Of a stretch of DNA of 35,469 nucleotides, positions 1-7,364 are shown one piece after another. Position numbers and translations under genes: made by a program. Positions within the stretch are counted from its first letter, which is position 1. The number at the start of each line of letters is the position of its first letter. The stretch is from CAYTCZ01 sp964436315 (lineage in GTDB: Bacteria; Actinomycetota; Thermoleophilia; Gaiellales; Gaiellaceae), in NCBI GenBank assembly GCA_964436315.1, contig CAYTCZ010000027.1, positions 1 through 35,469 of the forward strand. The letters are read 5' to 3'. Under the pieces are notes generated by a model. That model was not told where the DNA came from and made no database searches. It saw only the letters and a program-made list of their open reading frames with translations.

Positions 1-14
1 GAGGAGGAAACGAC

Positions 15-647
15 ATGCAGACCAAGGGCCGGACACGAAAGATCTTTGCAGCGGCGATTGCCGCCGCCGCGATCGCCGTTCCAACTGCTGCGGCTGCCGA
101 TCAGAACGAGCATCCGTTTAGCTTTGAGACGCCGAGCTACTACGAGACGGCTACCGATGCCGGACACGCGTTCAGCATGACTCCTGACTACGTCGGGATG
201 AGCGACGCCGAGCTGATCGTCGCCGCCCAGACGAACGACGAGGGGGTCAACCATCCGCTCCAGAACCTGCCTGCCGCCAACAGCGGCCAGGACAGGGTCA
301 TCGAGCACCCGCTCTCCTCGCTGCCCAACGCCTACGTCGGCGTGAGCACCGAGACCCATCCGTTCCAGAGCCTGCCCGCCGCCTACACCAACGTCGGTGA
401 CGAGCAGCATCCGTTCCAGGCTCTCCCAGCCGCCTACGCAGACACTGGCCAGAATCGCGTCATCGAGCATCCGCTCCAGGCGCTCCCCGAGGCCTACACG
501 GTTGAGCCCGCGCCGGTCGCTATCGCGATCCCCGACGGATTCGACTTCATCGACGCAGTCATCGGTGGAGCGGTCGTCCTCGGCGCAGTGCTACTCGCTC
601 TGGCTGCGGCAATCCTCGTCCGCAGCCGACGCCGGCTCGCTCACTAA
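15..647 (+). CDS. Secreted, membrane-anchored HP(L/F)xxLPxAY repeat protein, function unknown
   Basis: 210 aa; I do not recognise the family. Residues 1-28 form a signal peptide (basic start, alanine-rich core ending in AAAA). Residues 80-161 carry five imperfect repeats of the form HP-(L/F)-x-x-LP-x-A-(Y/N), starting at H80, H98, H115, H132 and H152, spaced 17-20 residues; two linkers share the string RVIEHPL. A shorter HPF segment lies at 33-35. Residues 181-202 are a transmembrane helix followed by RSRRR, so the repeats should lie outside the cell with a short cytoplasmic tail. The ATG at 15 follows a strong ribosome binding site (GAGGAGG, positions 1-7). A terminator follows the stop, so it is probably the last or only gene of its transcript. 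A cell-surface or envelope role is inference from topology only. Confidence 0.8.
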   Translation: MQTKGRTRKIFAAAIAAAAIAVPTAAAADQNEHPFSFETPSYYETATDAGHAFSMTPDYVGMSDAELIVAAQTNDEGVNHPLQNLPAANSGQDRVIEHPLSSLPNAYVGVSTETHPFQSLPAAYTNVGDEQHPFQALPAAYADTGQNRVIEHPLQALPEAYTVEPAPVAIAIPDGFDFIDAVIGGAVVLGAVLLALAAAILVRSRRRLAH

Positions 648-668
648 CGAGCCGACACGACCCGAGCA

Positions 669-693
669 GGGAGACCCCACACCGGGGTCTCCC
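669..693 (+). repeat. Perfect 10-bp inverted repeat after the repeat-protein gene
   Basis: The arms GGGAGACCCC (669-678) and GGGGTCTCCC (684-693) are perfectly complementary around a 5-nt loop. There is no T-run directly after it, so it may be an RNA-stabilising stem or the first half of a double terminator with the hairpin at 722-743. Confidence 0.7.
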
Positions 694-721
694 TGCGATT
701 CGGGTCATTCCTTCGGTCACA

Positions 722-749
722 GGGGCGGCGGAAACGTCGCCCCTTTTTT
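722..749 (+). terminator. Rho-independent terminator
   Basis: A 9-bp GC-rich stem (722-730 with 735-743, one G-T pair) closes a GAAA tetraloop and is followed at once by six T (744-749). It ends the transcript of the repeat-protein gene and is the clearest intrinsic terminator in the window. Confidence 0.92.
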
Positions 750-872
750 ACTTGGTGCAGCGGGCGGCGGATCCTGCCGTCTCTATTCGCGCCGGGAGGC
801 GGCGCTTCGCGCCTGATGTGTGATGGATCCAGCGCGGGTCTTCGCAGAGATCGCGAAACGGTTCTACCGTGG

Positions 873-891
873 CCGAGCACTCCGTGCTCGG
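873..891 (-). repeat. 8-bp inverted repeat downstream of mqnC
   Basis: CCGAGCAC (873-880) pairs with GTGCTCGG (884-891) over a 3-nt loop, about 30 nt beyond the mqnC stop. No T-run follows on the minus strand, so termination here is only a guess. The rest of 750-921 shows no gene. Confidence 0.4.
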
Positions 892-921
892 GCGGCGAAA
901 CGCAACGCTCCGGCGATCGAG

Positions 922-2022
922 CTAGTTCCAGGTCCTGATATCTCGGTAGAGCGTGTCGCGCTGAACCGGAGTCTTCCCGAGTGACTTGATTGCGCGGACG
1001 AAGTCGTCCGTGGAAGCCCGGTACGTCGTACCGGCAGCAGAAACGACGTTTTCTTCGATCATCACCGAACCCATGTCGTCTGCGCCGAACTCGAGGGCAA
1101 CCTGCCCAACCTTCAGGCCTTGAGTAACCCAACTCGACTGGATGTGGTCGACATTGTCCAGATAGATGCGGCTTACAGCCTGGGTGAGCAGGTAGTCGAA
1201 GGATGTGGGGTAGGTCGTCACCTTCTCTGCCAAGCGCGTGCCGGCCGGTTGGAACGTCCAAGAGATGAAGGCTCGGAAGCCGTGCATCTCGTCCTGGAGT
1301 TCCCGGATTTTCCGCATGTGCTCAACACGCTCCTCGACTGTCTCGACGTGGCCGTACATCATGGTCGCCGTCGTCGAGATACCAAGCCGATGTGCTTCGC
1401 GCATAACGCCAAGCCATTCCGCCGAGGTCGTCTTCTTCGGAGCGATGACGTCCCTCACCCGATCGACCAGAACTTCGGCGCCCCCGCCCGGAATCGAGTC
1501 CATGCCGGCATCGCGTAGCCGAGAGAGAGTTTCTGGCACGGTCAGCCTGGAACGTCTCGCGATGTGCTGAATCTCCGGCGGCGAAAGAACGTGGAGGTGG
1601 ATCGGATAGCGGGATTTGATCGACGAGAAGAGGTCCTCGTAGTAGTCGATCCCGAGGTCGGGATGGTGTCCGCCTTGCATCAGAAGTGCGGTGCCCCCGA
1701 TAGCGAGCGTCTCCTCGATCTTCTTGAAAATCACCGGCTTGGGGAGGAGATACCCCTCGCGCTGATCACCCGGCCGGCGATAGAACGCACAGAAGTCACA
1801 GTCGGTATGGCAAATGTTGGTGTAGTTGACGTTCCGGTCGATGATGAAGGTCACGCGGTCGGGCGCGACCTTGCGGTTGCGAAGCTCGTTGGCAACGCGA
1901 CCGATCGAGACAAGATCTCGACTTCCGAGGAGCGCGAGCGCGTCGTCGTCAGTGATTCGTTCACCGACGAGCGCTCGATCGAGCGCCTCCCGTATAGAAG
2001 ATCGTTCGACGGTCGCACTCAT
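922..2022 (-). CDS. mqnC: Cyclic dehypoxanthinyl futalosine synthase MqnC (radical SAM)
   Basis: 366 aa. MqnC cyclises dehypoxanthinyl futalosine by radical SAM chemistry, the third stage of the futalosine route to menaquinone. The [4Fe-4S]/SAM motif CX3CX2C is C71, C75, C78 (CHTDCDFC), preceded by the family-typical NVNYTNIC. Later blocks include MQGGHHPDLGIDYYEDL, IPGGGAEVL, MMYGHVET and the C-terminal RDTLYRDIRTWN, all usual for MqnC. It is paralogous to MqnE here: the cysteines sit at the same residue numbers and the C-termini match. MQGGHH rather than the MVGGE-type segment assigns it to MqnC. The ATG at 2022 has GGGAGG about 10 nt upstream and a TAGACT -10-like box just before that, so it probably has its own promoter although mqnA lies upstream in the same direction. 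Confidence 0.95.
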   Translation of the reverse strand: MSATVERSSIREALDRALVGERITDDDALALLGSRDLVSIGRVANELRNRKVAPDRVTFIIDRNVNYTNICHTDCDFCAFYRRPGDQREGYLLPKPVIFKKIEETLAIGGTALLMQGGHHPDLGIDYYEDLFSSIKSRYPIHLHVLSPPEIQHIARRSRLTVPETLSRLRDAGMDSIPGGGAEVLVDRVRDVIAPKKTTSAEWLGVMREAHRLGISTTATMMYGHVETVEERVEHMRKIRELQDEMHGFRAFISWTFQPAGTRLAEKVTTYPTSFDYLLTQAVSRIYLDNVDHIQSSWVTQGLKVGQVALEFGADDMGSVMIEENVVSAAGTTYRASTDDFVRAIKSLGKTPVQRDTLYRDIRTWN

Positions 2023-2041
2023 CGAGTTGGAGCCTCCCGAA

Positions 2042-2047
2042 AGTCTA
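2042..2047 (-). promoter_or_regulatory. Putative -10 box (TAGACT) of mqnC
   Basis: TAGACT reads on the minus strand at 2047-2042, 19 nt before the mqnC ATG, with the Shine-Dalgarno GGGAGG between them. The same hexamer precedes ubiD, the 24581-24973 gene and the dtxR-family gene. No convincing -35 is seen. Confidence 0.45.
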
Positions 2048-2140
2048 GGACGAGCCGATCCACAGCTGCCACTGCCAGACCCGAACGCGTGCGGATTCGA
2101 GCGCTATCGTCGAAGCGGGTGGCGGGTGGAAAACCCGACC

Positions 2141-2159
2141 TCCCCACCCAGGGTGGGGA
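2141..2159. repeat. 8-bp hairpin in the mqnA-mqnC intergenic region
   Basis: TCCCCACC (2141-2148) pairs with GGTGGGGA (2152-2159) around a 3-nt loop; a second small stem (CGGGT 2123-2127 with ACCCG 2133-2137) lies beside it. The 265-nt gap 2023-2287 has no convincing gene; a 90-codon minus ORF crosses it but is proline/arginine-rich and looks spurious. Transcription from mqnA into mqnC would pass through this structure. Confidence 0.45.
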
Positions 2160-2234
2160 AGGAGAAGGGTTGACCACCCAGCCTGGCGGGGCGGAAGGGT
2201 TGAGAAAGGGAGTGGGAGGCGCGCCCTCCAGACT

Positions 2235-2306
2235 GCTCATCATGTCGGTTCCATGCGTGCACGTCATGTCTCTGCGACCTCTGCACGTCATGTCAGAACC
2301 ACCTCG
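2235..2306. repeat. Three imperfect 24-nt tandem repeats across the mqnA stop
   Basis: CATGTC recurs at 2241, 2265 and 2289, exactly 24 nt apart. The second and third units share GCACGTCATGTC (2259-2270, 2283-2294); the first has GCTCATCATGTC (2235-2246). The array spans the last mqnA codons and the start of the mqnA-mqnC gap. It could be a multi-site regulatory element or a slippage product. Confidence 0.6.
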
Positions 2307-3049
2307 GTAGACACGAAGCGGAGTTCCGGGACGACGTCGAGCTCACCGACGTCCCGCGCAAGTTCGAAGAAGCTCAGCAGACCCGCGCGCTCGCGCGGGC
2401 CGAAGTGGTACCCGAGCTTCTCGAAGTACCGGGCGAGAAACCCGGGCGGATAGCCGTAAAGCCCGCTTGCCTCGCGCGCGAGCTCCTCGGGCTCGGCCCG
2501 CGCAAGTCGGTGCGCGCCGAGCAGCGCATCCTCCAGCTCGATGAGTCCTGCCGGTGGAGGATTCGGACAGGCGAAGACCGCGTACACCATCGGGAGCCCG
2601 GTCCGCTCGCGCCAGAGCCGTCCGAGGTCGTAGTGGGGCGTCGGGTCCTCGAACATGCTCTGGAGCGCCGCGTCTCCGATGAGGAGCTTTGCGTCGGCCT
2701 CATCACCCAGGGGAACCTGCTCCGCGTCGGGCAGCAGAACGCGTACGAGGACCGCAGCGGTCGCGCTCTCAGAGGTAATGCCTACGCGCTCGATGCGTGA
2801 AAGCGGGGCCCTCGAAACAAGCTGGATCGAGTCGACTGCGCCCTCGGAGGAGACACAGAGTCGCGGCAGAATCCGGAGTCGGTCGGCGTTCCGCGCATAC
2901 TCGATCGAGGAGATGGGGGCGAGGTCGAGGTCTCCGGCGAGAAGCTTCCCATTTAGCTCGACAGGGACACCGATCACTTCGTCGGCATCGACGTCGAGCC
3001 GGAAGAAGAGCGGCGCCATGTTGACGTACGAGATCCGCCCGAGCCGCAC
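2288..3049 (-). CDS. mqnA: Chorismate dehydratase MqnA
   Basis: 253 aa. MqnA dehydrates chorismate to 3-enolpyruvyl benzoate, the first step of the futalosine menaquinone pathway. The fold is periplasmic-binding-protein-like but there is no signal peptide, as expected for this cytoplasmic enzyme. Family landmarks: LGRISYVNMAPLFF at the N-terminus, LNGKLLAGDLDLAPISSIEYA around residues 32-52, SEGAVDSIQLVSR near 68-80 and LLIGDAALQ near 122-130. The start is GTG at 3049, 7 nt after the stop of the preceding hydrolase gene, so the two are probably co-translated. The 3' end overlaps a 24-nt tandem repeat. Confidence 0.94.
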   Translation of the reverse strand: MRLGRISYVNMAPLFFRLDVDADEVIGVPVELNGKLLAGDLDLAPISSIEYARNADRLRILPRLCVSSEGAVDSIQLVSRAPLSRIERVGITSESATAAVLVRVLLPDAEQVPLGDEADAKLLIGDAALQSMFEDPTPHYDLGRLWRERTGLPMVYAVFACPNPPPAGLIELEDALLGAHRLARAEPEELAREASGLYGYPPGFLARYFEKLGYHFGPRERAGLLSFFELARDVGELDVVPELRFVSTEVVLT

Positions 3050-3056
3050 TACGAGA

Positions 3057-3998
3057 TCACTTAGTCCTCTCGAGGAAGTCGATCATCCAGGGAACGATCC
3101 GCTCGTGTGCGTCCTCTTGAAGATAGTGCGAGGCATCGTCGATGGTATGCAGCTCGTTGTTCGGGAAGAACTTCTGCCAACGCTTGATCAGTGGCTTCGG
3201 AAAGGCCGGGTCGAGCAAGCCCCAGCAGATCAGGGCGGGCTTCTCTGCGAGCTTCGGAAGGTGGCGCTCGATGTGCTCGCCAAGCGGCCGGGTCGGGGAG
3301 TTCTCGTCAAATGGGATTAGCCGCGGGTAGGCGAGCACACCAGTCCGACTCTCCCAGCTCGGATGGGGAGCGAGGTACGCGCTGCGCTCGTTCTCGCCAA
3401 GCCGTTCAGGGTTCGCAACACCCTTCTTGAACAGGCCGACACGGACGAAGGCATGCCCGCCTTTGACAAGCGCCTCACCGGTTCCGGGAGCGCGCATCAG
3501 CTTGAACGGCGTCGGCACCTTGGCACCGGCCGGAATCAGACCGGTGAACGTGTTCAGGATGACGAGCCGCTTGACTCGGTCTGGATAGTCGACTGCCCAG
3601 GACAGCCCGATCGGCCCGCCCCAGTCCTGGAGAACGAGCGTGACGCCGTCGAGATCGAGCTCGCGCATCAACTCAGCGAACTGTCGCGCGTGTAGCTGGA
3701 TCGAGTACTCCTTCGCGCTCGTAGGCTTGTCGGAGCGGCCGAATCCCATTTCGTCATGCGCGATTGCTCGGTAGCCGGCCTCGACCAACCCCGAGATGAA
3801 GTTCCGGTAGAGGTAGCTCCATGTCGGATTCCCGTGGAGCATGACCACGGGCTCAGCATCGCGGGGGCCTTCGTCGACATAGTGGATCCGGATCCCGTCC
3901 GTGAAGAACCATTGCGGCTCGTACGGCCAGGTTCCGCCGAAGCTCCAGTCGCGCGAGTCCATTTCGCGCTGCGTCGGGGTCAGCTCTTGCGTCGCCAA
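3057..3998 (-). CDS. Alpha/beta hydrolase, haloalkane-dehalogenase-like
   Basis: 313 aa, a normal length for haloalkane dehalogenases. Visible residues: oxyanion/halide motif HGNP at 55-58, nucleophile Asp125 in LQDWGG with Trp126 next to it (the usual halide-stabilising Trp), candidate acid Asp263 (GLLDPAF) and base His291 (DDASHYLQED). An Asp nucleophile followed by Trp fits dehalogenases better than esterases, which use Ser; some annotated dehalogenases have no known halogenated substrate. The gene sits between mqnE (43 nt upstream) and mqnA (7 nt downstream) in the same direction, so a link to menaquinone synthesis is possible but unproven. The predicted start is TTG at 3998, with GGGAG 7 nt upstream; the next in-frame ATG is 12 codons later. 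Confidence 0.85.
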   Translation of the reverse strand: MATQELTPTQREMDSRDWSFGGTWPYEPQWFFTDGIRIHYVDEGPRDAEPVVMLHGNPTWSYLYRNFISGLVEAGYRAIAHDEMGFGRSDKPTSAKEYSIQLHARQFAELMRELDLDGVTLVLQDWGGPIGLSWAVDYPDRVKRLVILNTFTGLIPAGAKVPTPFKLMRAPGTGEALVKGGHAFVRVGLFKKGVANPERLGENERSAYLAPHPSWESRTGVLAYPRLIPFDENSPTRPLGEHIERHLPKLAEKPALICWGLLDPAFPKPLIKRWQKFFPNNELHTIDDASHYLQEDAHERIVPWMIDFLERTK

Positions 3999-4041
3999 CG
4001 CCTCACTCCCTCACGTCACGCGCTACTAACCGGAGAGACCA

Positions 4042-5151
4042 CTAGTTCCATCGTCGAAGCTCGTTGTAAAGGGTGTCTCGCTGGACCGGCACCCGCCCCG
4101 CCTCTCTCACGTAGCGGACCAGCTCTTCCACCTTCTGCTCGGTCTCCGTCTTCGCTCCGGCCGCATGGAAGATCTCTTCGCGAACCACTGTCCCCTGCAC
4201 GTCGTTCGCTCCGAAATGGAGCGCAACCGCTGCGAGCGGCATTCCGATCGCAATCCAATACGCCTTGATGTTCGGGATGTTGTCGAGCAGAAGCCGGGCA
4301 ACAGCGTGCACCTTGAGGTCGTCGCTCCCGGCACTCTGCCGCCAGCCCCGCCGCTCGAACACGGTGTTCTCGGGGTGGAAGGCAAGAGGAATGAAGGCCA
4401 GGAAGCCGCCCGTCTCGTCTTGGAGCTCGCGCAGGCGGAGCAAGTGATCCACGCGCTCCTCGTAGGTCTCGACGTGGCCATACAGCATCGTGCAGTGAGT
4501 CGGAATGCTGAGACTGTGCGCCGTTCGATGGATATGGAACCAGAGGTCCGGGTGCTCCTTCCCTGGAGCGACCAGCCGGCGAACCCGATCGGCGAAGATC
4601 TCTGCACCACCTCCGGGCAACGAGCCGAGTCCAGCATCCCGAAGCTCGATGAGCACCTGCTCGTGGGACAGCCCGCTGAGCGTCGTCATGTGATGGATCT
4701 CGCTCGCCGTGAAGAGCTTCAGATGAACATCCGGCATAGCCTCGTGGAGCTGACCCGTGATTTCCACGTAGTAGTCGAAGTCGACGTGCGGACTCTCCCC
4801 TCCGACCATATGGATCTCGGTGAAGTCGCTGAGTTGGCGTTGCTCGAGGGCATCCTCGACGAGCTCCTCAGCCGTGTACGTGTACGCGCCCTCCTGCTTC
4901 TGCGTCACCGCGAACGCGCAGAACTTGCACTTCACGCGGCATACGTTCGTCTGATTCAAGTAGAGGTTCTGTACGAAGTAGGCGTCGTCGGTGCCGCCGC
5001 GCCGACGGCGCGCGGCATCCGCAAGCTCGCCGACCTGGAGAACGTCGTCGGACTCCATCAGTGCCAGGCCATCCTCGAGGTCGAGCCGCTCGTTTGCCTC
5101 GACTTTCTCCCAGATACGGTCGAGCGCCCGCTGCTGTTCGACTACCGCCAC
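4042..5151 (-). CDS. mqnE: Aminofutalosine synthase MqnE (radical SAM)
   Basis: 369 aa. MqnE joins 3-enolpyruvyl benzoate (the MqnA product) to SAM to give aminofutalosine. The CX3CX2C cluster motif is C71, C75, C78 (CRVKCKFC), after YLNQTNV. The MVGGESPHVDFDYY block, SLPGGGAEIF, MLYGHVET and the C-terminal RDTLYNELRRWN match MqnE; the Glu in MVGGE separates it from MqnC. The start is GTG at 5151 with GAGGA about 7 nt upstream, 12 nt after the polyprenyl synthase stop, so the two are likely co-transcribed. A dedicated aminofutalosine deaminase or MqnB hydrolase is not in the window. Confidence 0.94.
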   Translation of the reverse strand: MAVVEQQRALDRIWEKVEANERLDLEDGLALMESDDVLQVGELADAARRRRGGTDDAYFVQNLYLNQTNVCRVKCKFCAFAVTQKQEGAYTYTAEELVEDALEQRQLSDFTEIHMVGGESPHVDFDYYVEITGQLHEAMPDVHLKLFTASEIHHMTTLSGLSHEQVLIELRDAGLGSLPGGGAEIFADRVRRLVAPGKEHPDLWFHIHRTAHSLSIPTHCTMLYGHVETYEERVDHLLRLRELQDETGGFLAFIPLAFHPENTVFERRGWRQSAGSDDLKVHAVARLLLDNIPNIKAYWIAIGMPLAAVALHFGANDVQGTVVREEIFHAAGAKTETEQKVEELVRYVREAGRVPVQRDTLYNELRRWN

Positions 5152-5163
5152 GCGACTGTCCTC

Positions 5164-6084
5164 CTACATCTCCCGATCGACGACGGCCTGAGCGAGGATT
5201 TCGAGCGACTCGCGGTCGGGCTGTCCGTCGAGAGCAGCCTTTGCCCGTTTCGTGTACTCCAGGGCGCGTCGCCGTGATTGCTCGAGTGCGCCCGTCGCCG
5301 CGACGCGATCAAGAGCGTCGTCCACCTGTTCTCCCGCAAGGGCTCGTCGAACCTCACCGTCCTTGCGCGCGGCGAAAATCAGCGGAAGCGTGGGCGTGCC
5401 ATCGCGCAGATCGACTCCCGGCGCCTTTCCCGTGGTGTCGAATTCACCGGAGCAGTCCAGGATGTCGTCCGTGATCTGGAAGGCGATCCCGAGCGAGCGG
5501 CCAAACGTCGACAGCTGTCGGCTCCCGGAGCCGAGCGCACAGGCTGCCTCGAAGAGCTTGCCCGTCTTCAGCGAGCATCGAAGCAGGTAGTCGTCGACCG
5601 ACGTAGCCGGGCGAAACGCCTGGTGGCGCTGCAGCGCCTCTCCCCGGGCGAGCGCAAGCGCGGCGTCCGCGAGTATCGAGACCGCGAAGGCATCGCCGGT
5701 TCGCGTGAGTTCCGCAAAGGCACGGGCGAACAAATAGTCGCCGCTCGCGACAGCTGCCCGCTCGCCGTGAGCGGCCCACACGGTCGGCTGGCCACGCCTC
5801 AGGTCGGCGCCGTCGAGGAGGTCGTCGTGAACCAGGGTCGCCATATGAACGAGCTCAACGGCCGCCCCGCCCGCCACGACCCGATCGCTCTGGCGGAACT
5901 CCGGCGGCGTCGTAAGGAAGACAAGGGCGGGTCGAAGACGTTTTCCGCCGGCTTCGAGCGTCTCGCCTCCAATGTCGCCGACGAGGCCCGGATACTCGAC
6001 CACCGATTCCGACAGACGCTCTTCGAGCAGCTCGAGGTAGGTCTCGAGACCCGGGACGGCCCGAATCGTCGCAAGCGCGTTCAT
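5164..6084 (-). CDS. hepT: Polyprenyl (probably heptaprenyl or longer) diphosphate synthase, catalytic subunit
   Basis: 306 aa from the ATG at 6084. It is a trans-isoprenyl diphosphate synthase that elongates FPP or GGPP with IPP to make the menaquinone side chain. Visible motifs: GKRLRP 47-52, first Asp-rich motif DDLLD 87-91 followed by LRRGQPT, second Asp-rich motif DDILD 206-210, and FQITDDILD. Small residues (A82, T83) at positions -5 and -4 before the first motif favour a long product; chain length cannot be read with certainty. An earlier in-frame ATG would add 19 residues inside menG, so I chose the ATG that forms an ATGA overlap with the menG stop. The menG-hepT order copies the Bacillus hepS-menG-hepT operon; a possible HepS-like partner lies about 6 kb upstream. 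Confidence 0.92.
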   Translation of the reverse strand: MNALATIRAVPGLETYLELLEERLSESVVEYPGLVGDIGGETLEAGGKRLRPALVFLTTPPEFRQSDRVVAGGAAVELVHMATLVHDDLLDGADLRRGQPTVWAAHGERAAVASGDYLFARAFAELTRTGDAFAVSILADAALALARGEALQRHQAFRPATSVDDYLLRCSLKTGKLFEAACALGSGSRQLSTFGRSLGIAFQITDDILDCSGEFDTTGKAPGVDLRDGTPTLPLIFAARKDGEVRRALAGEQVDDALDRVAATGALEQSRRRALEYTKRAKAALDGQPDRESLEILAQAVVDREM

Positions 6085-6770
6085 GCCCGCTCCGCTCGTG
6101 CGACGTGCAGGGCGACAATTCCGCCACCGAGGAGCCGCCAACGCACGTCGCGGAAACCGGCGCTCGTCATCGCTGTGCCGAGATCACCCGGCCCAGGAAA
6201 CCGTCGCACGCTCGCGGGAAGGTAGGTGTACGCGGATCCACCTGGCACCATTCTCCCTGCCAGAGGCACGAGCCGGTCGAACCAAAGCTCGAAGAACGGT
6301 CGGAGCCTCCCTTCGGGACGCGTGATTTCGAGACAGCCAAGGAGCCCGCCGGGAACGAGAACTCGACGGAGCTCGACGAGTCCGGCCTCGAGGTCGGCCA
6401 GATTTCGCACGCCAAATCCGACGGTCACGGCCTCGAAACTCGCGTCCGAGAACGGGAGCGAAAGTACATCGCCGCGAACCCAGTCGATTGCGGTCGATTT
6501 GCGCCGGGCACGTGCAAGCATCTCTTCGGAGAAGTCGAGACCCGTCACTTTGCCACCTGCTCGCAGATCGGCAACGGCCAGATCCCCGGTTCCGCAGCAG
6601 GCATCGAGGACCCGATTGCCCGGCCTGACGACTGCCTCGGCGGTGAGTCGGCGCCAGCGCCGATCGAGCCCGCCAGTCATCGCACGATTCATCACGTCGT
6701 AGACTGGAGAAATCCGGTCGAACATCCGCCGGACGTCGTCGGCCGGAAGGGTGCCCGCTTCCACGCTCAT
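6081..6770 (-). CDS. menG: Demethylmenaquinone methyltransferase MenG/UbiE
   Basis: 229 aa from the ATG at 6770. It makes the SAM-dependent C-methylation that turns demethylmenaquinone into menaquinone. Family marks are MFDRISPVYDVMNR at 16-29, SAM-binding motif I VLDACCGTGDLA at 54-65, GLDFSEEML at 78-86 and VGFGVRNL in the middle. The longer upstream reading is ubiX in another frame; the chosen ATG forms an ATGA overlap with the ubiX stop, and the menG stop forms another ATGA overlap with the prenyl synthase start, giving tight translational coupling. Because the route here is futalosine-based, the substrate is the decarboxylated, prenylated naphthoquinone made through UbiD/UbiX-type enzymes. 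Confidence 0.93.
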   Translation of the reverse strand: MSVEAGTLPADDVRRMFDRISPVYDVMNRAMTGGLDRRWRRLTAEAVVRPGNRVLDACCGTGDLAVADLRAGGKVTGLDFSEEMLARARRKSTAIDWVRGDVLSLPFSDASFEAVTVGFGVRNLADLEAGLVELRRVLVPGGLLGCLEITRPEGRLRPFFELWFDRLVPLAGRMVPGGSAYTYLPASVRRFPGPGDLGTAMTSAGFRDVRWRLLGGGIVALHVARAERA

Positions 6771-7356
6771 TCCTTCTCGCTCCATCGGGCCATGAGCGAG
6801 TTGTCGATTCCCGGCTGATCCAGACATCGGGCCACCACAAAGTTGACCAGATCGTCGATGGTCTGTGGAGAGTGATAGAAACCCGGTGCACCCACTAGGA
6901 TCACAGCGCCGGCCCGCTGAAGGCGAAGCAGGTTTTCGAGACAGATCGCGGACAGCGGGGTCTCTCGCGGTACAAGAACCAGTTTTCGACCCTCCTTGAG
7001 GGCAACGGAAGCGGCTCGGTGAACCAGATTTGCCATCGCCCCTGCCGCAATCGTTCCGACCGTGGCCATCGAGCATGGGCAGATGACGTATGCGTCGAGC
7101 TTCGCTGAGCCGCTCGCGTAGGGTTCGAGTAGTCGCCCTTCGGGTAGTACGTTACGCCGTCGAGCCCGTCGACAAGCCGCTCGAGGACTTCGTCTTCCGG
7201 AAGTGTCGGCTCGCCGTGAAGCTCCGTCGCCAGAACCTCGAATCCTGCGTCGGAGATCGAGATCCCAACCTCGGCACCCGACTCCGCGAGCGCACGGAGG
7301 AGGCGTGCCGCGTACGGGGCTCCAGAAGCCCCCGTGATTCCGAGGAAGACGCGCAT
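6767..7356 (-). pseudogene. ubiX: UbiX-type flavin prenyltransferase, broken by a 1-nt frameshift
   Basis: UbiX makes the prenylated FMN that UbiD decarboxylases need. Frame one starts at ATG 7356 with VFLGITGASGAPYAARLL (Rossmann-like FMN site) and runs to KGDYSNP. The rest of the protein, YASGSAKLDAYVICPCSM, then LVLVPRETPLS and PGFYHSPQTIDDLVN, is complete in another frame. The switch is at about 7121-7123: inserting one base between AAC and TAC restores a full-length protein of about 196 aa with every usual UbiX motif. The junction is not a recognisable slippery heptamer. Perfect conservation on both sides argues for a sequencing error or a very recent mutation. It lies 8 nt after qcrC and overlaps menG by ATGA. 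Confidence 0.9.
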
Positions 7357-7364
7357 GGTGGGAT

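Noticed and set aside
2019..2291. 90-codon minus frame in the mqnA-mqnC gap
   Set aside because: Composition is proline/serine/arginine-rich with no domain, it overlaps both mqnA and mqnC ends, and its repeated DMTC only reflects the 24-nt DNA repeat.
4165..5277. 370-codon plus frame antisense to mqnE
   Set aside because: Long antisense frame typical of GC-rich DNA; the minus strand encodes a complete MqnE with all motifs.
5278..6225. 315-codon plus frame antisense to the prenyl synthase
   Set aside because: Arginine-rich with no motif; the minus strand is a clear prenyl synthase.
6771..7076. N-terminal extension of MenG
   Set aside because: It is ubiX read in another frame; the ATG at 6770 gives the normal UbiE/MenG start.
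7118..7128. Programmed frameshifting in ubiX
   Set aside because: The local sequence around the switch does not fit a slippery heptamer and no pausing structure is apparent; UbiX is not known to use frameshifting.
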